Assembly: GCF_014199955.1 (NCBI RefSeq)
Contig: NZ_JACHOQ010000001.1
Coordinates: forward strand, 558,001-622,000
Length of the DNA: 64,000 nucleotides
Direction: 5' to 3'
DNA from: Brevundimonas aurantiaca
Lineage (GTDB): Bacteria > Pseudomonadota > Alphaproteobacteria > Caulobacterales > Caulobacteraceae
This document shows positions 1 to 9,375 of this stretch, piece after piece. Under the pieces are notes generated by a model. That model was not told the DNA's origin. It did not search any database and worked only from the letters and a program-made list of their open reading frames with translations. Made by a program: the position numbers and the translations under genes. Numbering within the stretch: position 1 is the first letter of the stretch; each line of letters starts with the position of its first letter.

Positions 1-1
1 C

Positions 2-286
2 GAATGGACGTCGCAGGAGCGCGGAGACGGAGCCGGGTACGACATCCGCAGCTTCGATCCGACGAATGGTCGTGAGCGACTGATCGAGGTGAAGGCCACG
101 CGCGGCGGCGCATCGACGGACTTCTTCCTCACGCGAACGGAATGCGAGGTGGCGCAGGAGCGGCCTGACGCATGGCGGCTTTACCGGGTGCATAGCTTGC
201 CCGTCCGGCCGGAATTCTTCGTCCTCGCGCCGCCGCTGGAAAGCGCGGTGGTGCTGACGCCGGAGGCGTGGCGGGCGTCCTTCTGA
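2..286 (+). CDS. DUF3883 domain protein, C-terminal part (truncated by window edge)
   Basis: The open frame runs in from the left edge and stops with TGA at 284-286, so only about 94 C-terminal residues are visible. They read GYDIRSFD, then LIEVKAT, then a stretch with FFLTRTE, which is the usual layout of the DUF3883 domain. That domain is found at the C-terminus of restriction-like and helicase-associated proteins, and the E-V-K triad resembles part of a PD-(D/E)XK nuclease core. The function is inferred from the domain only; the N-terminus is outside the window. A hairpin repeat starts directly at the stop codon. Confidence 0.75.
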   Translation, partial: EWTSQERGDGAGYDIRSFDPTNGRERLIEVKATRGGASTDFFLTRTECEVAQERPDAWRLYRVHSLPVRPEFFVLAPPLESAVVLTPEAWRASF

Positions 287-336
287 CCCCTCATCCGGCC
301 CTGCGGGCCACCTTCTCCCGCAGGGGGGAGAAGGAG
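286..336 (+). repeat. Hairpin intergenic repeat, family 1, copy 1
   Basis: The sequence starts ACCCCTCATCCGGCCCTGCG and ends in a CTTCTCCCGC...GGGGAGAAGG stem. Copies lie at 811-860 and 1553-1601 in the same orientation and at 727-780 and 1452-1521 inverted. It looks like a non-autonomous REP-type element. Confidence 0.8.
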
Positions 337-372
337 GTTGCAATCTTGGCGAGTGTTGCGCACAATCTGAAT

Positions 373-723
373 ATGGACGACTGGCTGCAATCCCGCGCCA
401 AACAGATGCGCCGCGAGCCCGTCCATTATGAGCGGCGGCTGTGGGGCCTGTTGCGGGATCGGCGGCTGGCGGGGCTGAAGTTTCGGCGACAGATGGTGAT
501 CGGGCGGTATATCGTCGACTTCGTCTGCCTGAGGCATCGGCTGATCGTCGAGGCGGACGGGCCGCAGCATGACGACCAGATCGAGGACGCCGAGCGGGAC
601 GCCTGGCTGCGCGAACAGGGGTTTTGGGTGCTGCGGTTTCCGAATGGGATGATCGGGAACCAGCGGGAAGCGGTGCTGTCGGCCATTGTGGCGGCGACGG
701 AGGAAAGACTGACGCGCGACTGA
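373..723 (+). CDS. DUF559 domain endonuclease-like protein
   Basis: A 116-residue protein of the DUF559 family (Vsr/MTES_1575-like fold, related to very-short-patch endonucleases). Visible features are RRQMVIGRYIVDFVC, then LIVEADGPQH, then a C-terminal GFWVLRFPN motif; the D, E and D residues match the nuclease-like core of the family. I chose the ATG at 373 because the longer frame from 268 would translate through the hairpin repeat at 286-336. The role is unknown; family members are often near mobile or restriction genes, and here a DUF3883 gene sits just upstream. Confidence 0.8.
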   Translation: MDDWLQSRAKQMRREPVHYERRLWGLLRDRRLAGLKFRRQMVIGRYIVDFVCLRHRLIVEADGPQHDDQIEDAERDAWLREQGFWVLRFPNGMIGNQREAVLSAIVAATEERLTRD

Positions 724-726
724 GGC

Positions 727-780
727 TTCCTTCTCCCCTTGCGGGAGAAGGTGGCAGCCGAAGGCTGACGGATGAGGGGT
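727..780 (-). repeat. Hairpin repeat, family 1, copy 2 (inverted)
   Basis: It is the reverse of copy 1 and lies just after the DUF559 stop codon. It begins with CCTTCTCCCCTTGCGGGAGA and ends GATGAGGGGT. With copy 3 at 811-860 it forms an inverted pair separated by about 30 bp. Confidence 0.8.
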
Positions 781-810
781 TACACCGGCTCTGACGGTTC
801 AGGCTGAACG

Positions 811-860
811 ACCCCTCATCCGGCCCTGCGGGCCACCTTCTCCCGCAAGGGGAGAAGGAG
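811..860 (+). repeat. Hairpin repeat, family 1, copy 3
   Basis: Almost identical to copy 1 (ACCCCTCATCCGGCCCTGCG at its start, GGGGAGAAGG at its end). It lies immediately upstream of the unknown gene at 909. Confidence 0.8.
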
Positions 861-908
861 ATGGGCCACGTCCGGTTCTGGCGTAACGGCGGTTTAGGCC
901 GTGGGGAC

Positions 909-1535
909 ATGAGCCAGGGCATTCACCGCAAGATCCGATCCGACGCCGTCTGGGCCGAGGTGCGCAAGGCGTGGGAGGATGGGGAGACCGCGCGGTCGGT
1001 CGCGCGGCGGTATGACGTCGGGGTGCACGCCCTGTGGAAGCGGCGCGAGGCGGAGGGCTGGGCGCGGCCGGAGCCGAAGGCGGGGCCGGTGGAGCCGGCC
1101 GAGGGCTGGGGCGCCTATGTGCAGGGGCGGCGCGACGCCTTCGAGGCGCGCCTGGCGGATGCGCGGGCGCTGGCGGAATGTCTGGTCGAGGCGATGAAGG
1201 ACGAGCGGCTGACGCGGGCGCCGCACTGGCATATTCCGTGGCTGTATCGCTGGCGCGCCGACCATCTGGGCCCCGAGGCGGCGGCGCGGGACCGGGAACG
1301 GGCGGTGGAGATGGGGTATGTCTGGGCCGAGGCGTTCTGGGACGAGGACGGGGCGCTGAGGCCGCTTTACCGACTGGATGCAGAGATGGCGCGTCTGCAC
1401 CCGCAGGAGTGGCGCCGGGCGGTGGGCGTGCCGGAGGGGGTGGAGGTGGGACTCCTTCTTCCCTTGCGGGAGAAGGTGGGCGACCCTCGGGCTTGTCCCG
1501 AGGGGAGGTCGGATGAGGGGTTGCACCAGCCCTGA
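909..1535 (+). CDS. Hypothetical protein with N-terminal HTH-like segment and repeat-derived C-terminus
   Basis: The product is 208 residues. The N-terminal ~60 residues (AVWAEVRKAWEDGETARSVA, then RYDVGVHALWKRREAEGW) resemble a helix-turn-helix of the kind found in terminase small subunits and transposase-like proteins; the rest is Arg/Glu/Trp-rich and not recognised. The ATG at 909 is preferred over 861, because the longer start would read out of the flanking repeat. From about residue 182 to the end the coding sequence is hairpin-repeat copy 4 read through in frame, so the natural C-terminus was probably replaced when the repeat inserted. The gene may be decayed. Confidence 0.5.
   Translation: MSQGIHRKIRSDAVWAEVRKAWEDGETARSVARRYDVGVHALWKRREAEGWARPEPKAGPVEPAEGWGAYVQGRRDAFEARLADARALAECLVEAMKDERLTRAPHWHIPWLYRWRADHLGPEAAARDRERAVEMGYVWAEAFWDEDGALRPLYRLDAEMARLHPQEWRRAVGVPEGVEVGLLLPLREKVGDPRACPEGRSDEGLHQP
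1452..1521 (-). repeat. Hairpin repeat, family 1, copy 4 (inverted, inside an ORF)
   Basis: Same element as copy 2 with a small internal expansion (CTCGGGCTTGTCCCGAGG). It lies inside the 3' end of the hypothetical gene at 909-1535. Confidence 0.8.
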
Positions 1536-1552
1536 CGGTCCACGCCGAACCG

Positions 1553-1601
1553 ACCCCTCATCCGGCCCTGCGGGCTACCTTCTCCCGCAAGGGGAGAAGG
1601 A
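1553..1601 (+). repeat. Hairpin repeat, family 1, copy 5
   Basis: Same sense as copies 1 and 3, with one visible base change (GGGCTACC for GGGCCACC). With copy 4 it forms a second inverted pair. Confidence 0.8.
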
Positions 1602-1712
1602 AGAAGTTGAGCGCGGCGGTCTCCATTTCGGCGGCCAAGCCATCCCCTGATCGTTCGTCATCCTCCGGCAAGCCGCGCCGGCCGCCGCGCCCCGGTCGCC
1701 ACCTGACCATGG

Positions 1713-1826
1713 ATGGCCGATAACCTGACCGAGTGCATGCACGAAGAGGCGGCTCGCTTGCGCGCCGAGATCAAGCGTATGAAGAAGATGGACCTGGAGT
1801 TCGCCCAGGACATGATGAGCAGCTGA
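1713..1826 (+). CDS. Possible 37-residue small protein upstream of rsmE
   Basis: A short frame from ATG at 1713 to TGA at 1824-1826 encodes a charged peptide with a helical look (HEEAARLRAEIKRMKKMDLE). It ends 27 bp before rsmE, so it could be co-transcribed. No clear ribosome binding site is seen and the family is unknown. Support is codon composition and position only. Confidence 0.35.
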   Translation: MADNLTECMHEEAARLRAEIKRMKKMDLEFAQDMMSS

Positions 1827-1853
1827 GCCCCTGCGGCGATCGAGACCTGACCC

Positions 1854-2585
1854 ATGATACGTCTTTATGTGACCGGCGACCTGTCGCCCGGCGCCGCCGT
1901 CGCCCCGACCCTGGACCAGTCCCGCTACCTCACCCAGGTGATGCGGCTGAAGGCGGGCGACGAACTGCTGGTCTTCAACGGCCGCGACGGGGAATGGCGC
2001 GCCGCGATCGCCGAGGTGCTGAAGAAGGGCGTCATCCTGCGCGCCGAGGCCCAGACCCGACCCCAGACGCTCGGCCCGGATCTGGAGCTGATCGTCGCCG
2101 TGGTGAAGAAGGCCCGGGTCGAGACCATCGTCGAAAAGGCCGCGGAACTGGGCGCCCGCCGGGTGCGGCTGGTGCTGACGAAACGCACCAATGCGGACCG
2201 TATCCGTCTGGACCGGCTGGACGCCATCGCCGAGGAGGCCGCCGAACAGACCGGCCGCCTGGACGTCCCCCGCATCGACGATCCGATCAAGCTGGACGCC
2301 CTGCTGGACGGCTGGGAGGCCGGGCGGCGGCTGATGTTCTGCGACGAGACCGGCGGGGCGCCGGCGATCCGAGCGCTGACGGCGGCCGTTCAGGGATTCC
2401 AGGATCAAAAATGGTCCATTCTGATCGGCCCCGAAGGCGGCTTTTCGCCCGAGGAGGGCGAACGGCTCCGCGCCCTGCCCTTCACCACCGCCGTTTCGCT
2501 CGGCCCGCGCATCCTGCGCGCCGACACCGCCGCCATCGCCGCCATGACCCTGTGGCAGGCGGCGGTCGGCGACTGGGACCGCTGA
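1854..2585 (+). CDS. rsmE: 16S rRNA (uracil(1498)-N3)-methyltransferase
   Basis: RsmE uses S-adenosylmethionine to methylate N3 of U1498 in 16S rRNA. The 243-residue length is typical. The C-terminal SPOUT (trefoil knot) signature is clear: LIGPEGGFSPEE around residue 190 and LGPRILRADTAA around residue 215. The middle contains the family's ELGARRVRLVLTKRTN segment. The N-terminal part is the small PUA-like RNA-binding domain. In many alphaproteobacteria rsmE precedes glutamate-cysteine ligase, as here. Confidence 0.93.
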   Translation: MIRLYVTGDLSPGAAVAPTLDQSRYLTQVMRLKAGDELLVFNGRDGEWRAAIAEVLKKGVILRAEAQTRPQTLGPDLELIVAVVKKARVETIVEKAAELGARRVRLVLTKRTNADRIRLDRLDAIAEEAAEQTGRLDVPRIDDPIKLDALLDGWEAGRRLMFCDETGGAPAIRALTAAVQGFQDQKWSILIGPEGGFSPEEGERLRALPFTTAVSLGPRILRADTAAIAAMTLWQAAVGDWDR

Positions 2586-2607
2586 GAGACGCCGTTCCCC
2601 CTCATTC

Positions 2608-2752
2608 CTCCCCCATTCCTCCCCCGCTGGGGGAGGGGGACCGCCGCGCCCTTGCGCGGGGGTGGAGGGGGCCAGGCGCCGCAATCTGCCCAGCGCCCCC
2701 TCCGTCTCTCCGCTGCGCTCCGAGCCACCTCCCCCAGAGGGGGAGGATTTTT
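2608..2752. repeat. Hairpin intergenic repeat, family 2, copy 1
   Basis: A 145-bp element with CTCCCCCGCTGGGGGAG at one end and CCTCCCCCAGAGGGGGAGG at the other, enclosing a GC-rich centre. It fills most of the rsmE-gshA gap. Related copies are at 40619-40769 and 56390-56511. Confidence 0.7.
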
Positions 2753-2859
2753 GACGTTGCGATCCGTTCCGGAATACGCGCCGCCCCCTTGAGCCTTGCC
2801 TCAACCTCGCCCATCTAGCCGCGACAGACGGTCGCTGATGCGCCGAAGGGGACTGACGC

Positions 2860-4221
2860 ATGACCGACAACGCGCCGCTGAGCCGGACCGCCCTGATCGA
2901 AGCCATGTCCAAGGGGATCAAGCCCAAGGACCAGTGGCGCATCGGCGCCGAGCACGAGAAGTTCGGCTTCGACAAGACCACCCTGGCCCGCCCCGCCTAT
3001 GACGGCCCGAACGGCATCAAGGCCATGCTGGAGGGGCTGCAGCGCTTCGGCTGGACGCCGGTCGAGGAGAACGGCTTTCTGATCGGGCTGGAGCGCCGGA
3101 ACGACGAGGGCTTCGTCGCCTCAGTCAGCCTGGAGCCCGGCGGGCAGTTCGAACTGTCGGGCGCCCCGCTCCTGACCATCCACGACATCTGCAATGAGAC
3201 CGGCCAGCATCTGATGGAGGTCAAACAGGTGGCCGACCAGCTGGGCGTCGGCTTTCTGGGCGCCGGCTTCGACCCGCTGTGGACCCGCGAGCAAACGCCG
3301 GTCATGCCCAAGGGCCGCTATGACATCATGCGCGCCTACATGCCCAAGGTGGGGTCGCTGGGCCTGGACATGATGCTGCGCACCTGCACCATCCAGGCCA
3401 ATCTGGACTTCGATTCCGAAGCCGACATGGTGCTGAAGTTCCGCACCTCCCTGGCGCTTCAGCCGATCGCCACCGCCCTGTTCGCCAACAGCCCCTTCAC
3501 CGAAGGCCGGCCCAACGGCTTCCTGTCGGCCCGCGCCAATGTCTGGACGGACACCGACCCGGATCGAACCGGCATGCTGGGCTTCGTCTTCGAAGACGGC
3601 TTCGGCTTCGAGCGCTACGCCGACTATGCGCTGGACACCCCGATGTATTTCGCCAAGCGCGACGGTCGATACGTCGACGCCTCGGGCCAGTCGTTCCGTG
3701 ATTTTCAGGCCGGGAAACTGCCCGCCCTGCCCGGCGACTATCCGACCATCAAGGACTGGAACGACCATCTGACCACCCTCTTCCCCGAGGTGCGGCTGAA
3801 GGCCTATCTGGAGATGCGCGGCGCCGACGGCGGCCCGTGGAGCCGGATCTGCGCCCTGCCCGCCCTGTGGGCCGGCGTCCTGTACGACGCGCCGTCGCTG
3901 GCGGCCGCCTGGGACCTGGTCAAGGACTGGGACATCGCCGACCACGAGCGCCTGCGCCGCGATGTGACCCGCCTGGGCCTCAAGGCCGAAGTTGCGGGCC
4001 GCAGCGTGCGCGACATCGCCGTGGACCTGGTCAATATCGCCAAACAGGGTCTGAAAAACCGGGCGCGCTTTTCGGGCGGCATGGTGGACGAGCGCGGCTA
4101 TCTGTCCGAACTGGAGGACATCGCCGACAGCGGGATCACCCCAGCCGAGCGGCTGCTGGACCTGTACCACGGCCCCTGGGGCGGCGATGTGAAGCGGATT
4201 TACGCCGATTTCGCCTACTGA
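2860..4221 (+). CDS. gshA: Glutamate-cysteine ligase (plant/alphaproteobacterial type)
   Basis: It catalyses ATP-dependent formation of gamma-glutamylcysteine, the first step of glutathione synthesis, in the cytoplasm. The 453-residue length and the motifs fit the GCS2 plant-type class rather than the E. coli GshA class: DQWRIGAEHEKFGF near residue 25, SLEPGGQFELSGAP near residue 90, and MRTYMPK-like DIMRAYMPKVGSLG near residue 155. The start is an ATG after a GC-rich leader with a GGGGAC element. The gene stands alone; gshB is not in the window. Confidence 0.93.
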   Translation: MTDNAPLSRTALIEAMSKGIKPKDQWRIGAEHEKFGFDKTTLARPAYDGPNGIKAMLEGLQRFGWTPVEENGFLIGLERRNDEGFVASVSLEPGGQFELSGAPLLTIHDICNETGQHLMEVKQVADQLGVGFLGAGFDPLWTREQTPVMPKGRYDIMRAYMPKVGSLGLDMMLRTCTIQANLDFDSEADMVLKFRTSLALQPIATALFANSPFTEGRPNGFLSARANVWTDTDPDRTGMLGFVFEDGFGFERYADYALDTPMYFAKRDGRYVDASGQSFRDFQAGKLPALPGDYPTIKDWNDHLTTLFPEVRLKAYLEMRGADGGPWSRICALPALWAGVLYDAPSLAAAWDLVKDWDIADHERLRRDVTRLGLKAEVAGRSVRDIAVDLVNIAKQGLKNRARFSGGMVDERGYLSELEDIADSGITPAERLLDLYHGPWGGDVKRIYADFAY

Positions 4222-4280
4222 TGAAAAGGCGTCCTTAACCCGCAAGCTGTACGGCGTGTCCCATACGGGTAAGCCGAACA

Positions 4281-5903
<1,623 letters not shown>

Positions 5904-5916
5904 GGCCCCGTCCTGA

Positions 5917-5966
5917 GGGACAAATCGGACACATCGGACAGTTCGGACACCCTTTTTCGGCCGATC
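5917..5966. repeat. TCGGACA tandem motif followed by T-run, copy A
   Basis: The motif TCGGACA occurs at 9-bp spacing (TCGGACACATCGGACAGT, then TCGGACACC), followed by CTTTTTC and CCGATC. A very similar block lies at 56689-56735. Between unrelated genes; function unknown. Confidence 0.6.
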
Positions 5967-6037
5967 GTCCCTTGGGGGTGGAAATTGACAAAGTTTGCCA
6001 AAGGTCCATCCTCCGACGCGATAGGGAAGGACCGCCC

Positions 6038-6283
6038 ATGGCTACGATGAACATCTCCCTGCCCGACCCGATGAAGGCCTGGGTCGAGGAACAGGCCCAA
6101 TCGGGCCGCTACGCCAACGCCTCCGACGTCATCCGCGACCTGATCCGCCGCGAGCAGGTCAAGGCGGAAAAGATCGCGCACTGGCAAAGATTGATCGCAG
6201 AGGCCGACGCCTCTGGCGTTTCCGATCAGTCTCCGCGTGAAGTGATTGAGGAACTGCGCGCCCAGTTGCGCCGCGCCTCCTAA
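6038..6283 (+). CDS. ParD-family antitoxin
   Basis: An 81-residue protein starting MATMNISLPDPMKAWVEEQA, the ribbon-helix-helix N-terminus of ParD/CC2985-type antitoxins, followed by SDVIRDLIRREQ. The ribbon-helix-helix domain would bind the operon's own promoter and the C-terminal tail would neutralise the toxin. I chose ATG 6038 because the family begins at MxxxNISLP; the longer frame from 5972 adds unrelated residues. The stop overlaps the toxin start by one base (TAATG), the usual layout of the module. Confidence 0.9.
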   Translation: MATMNISLPDPMKAWVEEQAQSGRYANASDVIRDLIRREQVKAEKIAHWQRLIAEADASGVSDQSPREVIEELRAQLRRAS

Positions 6284-6603
6284 TGCTTCGCCTGAGCCGC
6301 GAGGCGCGGGCGGACTTGCAGCAGGTCTATTTGCAAGGTCTGGAACTGTTTGGGAGCCGTCAGGCCGATGACTATATCGAGGGCCTGTTCGCGAAACTGG
6401 ATTTGCTTACGGACTTCCCCCGGCTCGGAGCCGCTCGGCCCGAGTTGAGCGCGGACGCTCACGTGATGTTCTACAAGAGCCATGCCGTCCTCTATCGGAT
6501 CGACGATGCGGACGTGTTTATCCGACGCATTCGGCACGCGCTTGAGGATTGGCAATCCGATGGCTCTGAGGTCGGATCGAACGACGAAGGGAGCGAACCA
6601 TGA
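6283..6603 (+). CDS. RelE/ParE-family toxin
   Basis: A 106-residue partner of the upstream antitoxin. It shows the ParE pattern: N-terminal LRLSREARADLQQVYLQGLE, middle LTDFPRLGAARPEL, and C-terminal VMFYKSHAVLYRIDDADVFI followed by RRIRHALEDW. ParE members poison DNA gyrase, while RelE members cleave mRNA; sequence reading alone favours ParE because the typical RelE catalytic basic residues are not obvious. It overlaps the next gene (ATGA at 6600), so a DUF72 gene is translationally coupled behind it. Confidence 0.88.
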   Translation: MLRLSREARADLQQVYLQGLELFGSRQADDYIEGLFAKLDLLTDFPRLGAARPELSADAHVMFYKSHAVLYRIDDADVFIRRIRHALEDWQSDGSEVGSNDEGSEP

Positions 6604-7349
6604 CCCACCCCATCCACATCGGCATAGGCGGCTGGACCTATGAGCCCTGGCGCGGGGTCTTCTATCCAGAGGGCCTAGTTCAAAAGCGCGAGCTGGAATA
6701 CGCCGCCTCGAAACTGACCTCGATCGAGATCAACGGCACCTATTATTCGACCTTCAAACCCGACAGCTGGAAGAAGTGGCGCGACGAGACGCCGGACGGC
6801 TTCGTCTTCTCGGTCAAGGCCAGCCGCTACTGCACCAATCGCAAGGTCCTGTCCGAAGGCGGCGAGAGCTTCGACCGATTCCTGTCCCAGGGCCTGACCG
6901 AACTGGGCGACAGGCTGGGGCCGATCAACTGGCAGTTCATGGGGACCAAGAAGTTCGATCCAGAGGACTTCGAGGGTTTCTTGAAGCTGCTGCCGCCCGA
7001 GAAGGACGGAGTCCGCCTGCGCCACGCCCTGGAGGTCCGCAACCCGACCTTCGCCACCGAACAGTTCTATGACCTGGCTCGCAAATACGGCGTCGCCATC
7101 GTCTACGCCGTCGATGACGAAGAGCCGACCTGGCCCCAGATCGACGAGGCGACCGCCGACTTCTCCTATGCCCGGCTGATGTCCAGCCGCCAGGACGAAC
7201 CGACCGGCATGACCGCCGACGAACTGTCCGCCGTCGCCGACCAGGTCCGCGCCTGGGCCGAGCGCGGCGAGGTCTTCGCCTATTTCATCTCGGGGGCCAA
7301 GGCGCGCAATCCGGCGGCGGCCATGGCTCTGATCGCCCAGCTCAAATAG
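6600..7349 (+). CDS. DUF72 domain protein
   Basis: A 249-residue TIM-barrel-like DUF72 protein (YecE family). Visible signatures are HIGIGGWTYEPWRGVFYP at the N-terminus, SIEINGTYYSTF around residue 45, and FVFSVKASRYCTN around residue 70. The biochemical function of the family is not established. It overlaps the toxin stop codon by four bases (ATGA) and could be co-transcribed with the toxin-antitoxin pair, although that may reflect only gene packing. Confidence 0.9.
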   Translation: MTHPIHIGIGGWTYEPWRGVFYPEGLVQKRELEYAASKLTSIEINGTYYSTFKPDSWKKWRDETPDGFVFSVKASRYCTNRKVLSEGGESFDRFLSQGLTELGDRLGPINWQFMGTKKFDPEDFEGFLKLLPPEKDGVRLRHALEVRNPTFATEQFYDLARKYGVAIVYAVDDEEPTWPQIDEATADFSYARLMSSRQDEPTGMTADELSAVADQVRAWAERGEVFAYFISGAKARNPAAAMALIAQLK

Positions 7350-7418
7350 GGCCGGCCTTGCGGGCGGCGCCTGCGGTGCGCATCTGTCAGCCACGCCCTA
7401 AAGCCTGAAGGACTCCCC

Positions 7419-8480
7419 ATGCCGATCGCCACCCGCGCCTTCGCCGCGACCGCCGCCGACAAGCCCCTGGTCCCCTACAGCTTCGAGCGGCGTGATCCCG
7501 GGCCGGACGATGTGCTGATCGAGATCAAATACTGCGGCATCTGCCATTCGGACCTGCACATGGCCCGCAGCGAGACCGGACCCGCATCCTATCCCCTGGT
7601 GCCGGGCCACGAGATCGCCGGCGTGGTCAAGGCCGTCGGCTCCAGCGTCGTCCGTTTCAAGGAAGGCGACCGCGTCGGCGTCGGCTGCATGGTCGACAGC
7701 TGCCGCGAATGTTCATCCTGCCGGGAGGGGCTTGAGCAATATTGCGTGCCCGGCTTCACCGGCACCTACGGCGCTAAGGACAGGAAGGGCGGCACGGCCG
7801 AGACCATCACCCAGGGCGGCTATTCCGACCATATCACGGTGGATCAGCACTTTGTCGTCACCATTCCCGACAGCCTGCCGCTGGACGTCGCCGCCCCCCT
7901 GCTGTGCGCCGGCGTGACGACCTATTCGCCGCTGAAGGAATGGAAGGTCGGACCGGGCTCCAAGGTGGCGGTCATCGGCCTGGGCGGACTGGGCCATATG
8001 GCGGTCAAGCTGGCCGCCGCCATGGGCGCCGAGGTCACGGTCCTGTCCACCTCCGACCGCAAGAAGGCCGATGCGGAGCGGATGGGCGCCGAACATTTCC
8101 TGATCAGCAGCGACAAGGCGGCGATGAAGGCGGCGGCCGAAAGCTTCGACCTCATCATCAACACCGTCTCGGCGACCCACGAGATCGCCGCCCACACCCA
8201 GCTTCTGGCCCGCGACGGGACCATGGTCATGCTGGGGCTGACCACCGAGGGCCTGCCGGTTTACGCCGTGCCCCTGCTGTGGCGTCGGCGGCGGATCGCC
8301 GGCTCTCTGATCGGCGGCATGGCCGAGACCCAGGAGATGCTGAACTTCTGCGCCGAACACGGCATCGTCTGCGACATCGAGACCATCGCCCCGGACCAGA
8401 TCAATGACGCCTATGAGCGGATGCTGAAGTCCGACGTCCGCTATCGGTTCGTCATCGACATGGCGAAGATGGCGGCCTGA
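7419..8480 (+). CDS. NAD(P)-dependent zinc alcohol dehydrogenase (cinnamyl alcohol dehydrogenase type)
   Basis: A 353-residue medium-chain dehydrogenase. The catalytic zinc motif is YCGICHSDLHMA with PGHEIAGVV downstream. The structural zinc loop has four cysteines in CMVDSCRECSSCREGLEQYC. The Rossmann motif is VIGLGGLGHMAVK around residue 185. These place it in the CAD/YahK branch, which reduces a range of aldehydes, usually with NADPH. The physiological substrate is not evident from the neighbours. Confidence 0.9.
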   Translation: MPIATRAFAATAADKPLVPYSFERRDPGPDDVLIEIKYCGICHSDLHMARSETGPASYPLVPGHEIAGVVKAVGSSVVRFKEGDRVGVGCMVDSCRECSSCREGLEQYCVPGFTGTYGAKDRKGGTAETITQGGYSDHITVDQHFVVTIPDSLPLDVAAPLLCAGVTTYSPLKEWKVGPGSKVAVIGLGGLGHMAVKLAAAMGAEVTVLSTSDRKKADAERMGAEHFLISSDKAAMKAAAESFDLIINTVSATHEIAAHTQLLARDGTMVMLGLTTEGLPVYAVPLLWRRRRIAGSLIGGMAETQEMLNFCAEHGIVCDIETIAPDQINDAYERMLKSDVRYRFVIDMAKMAA

Positions 8481-8601
8481 CGCGCCTGAACAGGCGTAAA
8501 GGCGCCGCAGGGGAAATCGGCCTTTGATCCGCAACCCCTGCGCGGCTACACCTTGAGCGACAGTCCGCAGCAGACGGACGCGAGGAAACAAGGACGGACG
8601 G

Positions 8602-9327
8602 ATGGCGCGCGTAGCATTGGTGACCGGCGGAACCCGGGGCATAGGCAAGGCGATCGTTCAACGCCTCAGCGAGGACGGCATAAGGGTGGCCGCCGGCTAT
8701 TCCGGCAATGACGAGGCGGCCCAGGCCACCGCCCGCGCCCTGGGCGTCATGGTGGTCAAGGGCAATGTCGGCAGTTTCGAGGACTGCGCCCGCGCCGTCA
8801 GCGAGGTCGAGGCCGAACTGGGTCCGATCGACATCCTGGTCAACAATGCCGGCATTACCCGCGACGGCTTCTTCCACAAGATGAGCCACGACCAGTGGTC
8901 CGACGTGATCCGGGTGAATATGGACAGCGTCTTCAACATGACGCGCCAGGTCATCAACGGCATGCGCGACCGGGGCCACGGCCGGATCGTCAACATCTCC
9001 TCGATCAACGGTCAGAAAGGTCAGATCGGCCAGACCAACTATTCCGCCGCCAAGGCCGGAATGATCGGCTTCACCAAGGCCCTGGCGCTGGAAAACGCCA
9101 GGAAGGGCGTGACCGTCAACTGCATCGCCCCCGGCTATATCGACACCGAAATGGTCGGCGCCATGGACCCCAAGGTTCTGGAATCGATCGTGTCGCAGAT
9201 TCCCGTCGGCCGCCTGGGCAAGGGCGAGGAGATCGCCGACATGGTCTCCTGGCTGGTGGGCGAGCGTGCTGGATATGTCACAGGCTGCACCCTGTCGCTG
9301 AACGGCGGCCAATACTTGGTCGGGTGA
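8602..9327 (+). CDS. phbB: Acetoacetyl-CoA reductase
   Basis: A 241-residue short-chain dehydrogenase that reduces acetoacetyl-CoA to (R)-3-hydroxybutyryl-CoA for polyhydroxybutyrate synthesis. It has TGGTRGIGKAI at the N-terminus, NNAGITRDGFFHKM and NISSINGQKGQIGQTNYSAA in the middle, with catalytic Tyr147 and Lys151. The ending GCTLSLNGGQY is typical of PhbB. FabG is the main alternative, but GQKGQIGQTNYSA favours PhbB. The beta-ketothiolase (phaA) and PHB synthase are not nearby. Confidence 0.88.
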   Translation: MARVALVTGGTRGIGKAIVQRLSEDGIRVAAGYSGNDEAAQATARALGVMVVKGNVGSFEDCARAVSEVEAELGPIDILVNNAGITRDGFFHKMSHDQWSDVIRVNMDSVFNMTRQVINGMRDRGHGRIVNISSINGQKGQIGQTNYSAAKAGMIGFTKALALENARKGVTVNCIAPGYIDTEMVGAMDPKVLESIVSQIPVGRLGKGEEIADMVSWLVGERAGYVTGCTLSLNGGQYLVG

Positions 9328-9375
9328 ACGGGCTTCGCCCAAAATCCGCCGCGTGACGGTTTCATCCATAGTCTC

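Noticed and set aside
286..1601. CRISPR array
   Set aside because: The repeats alternate in orientation, have unequal spacing and are hairpins of about 50 bp, and no cas genes are near.
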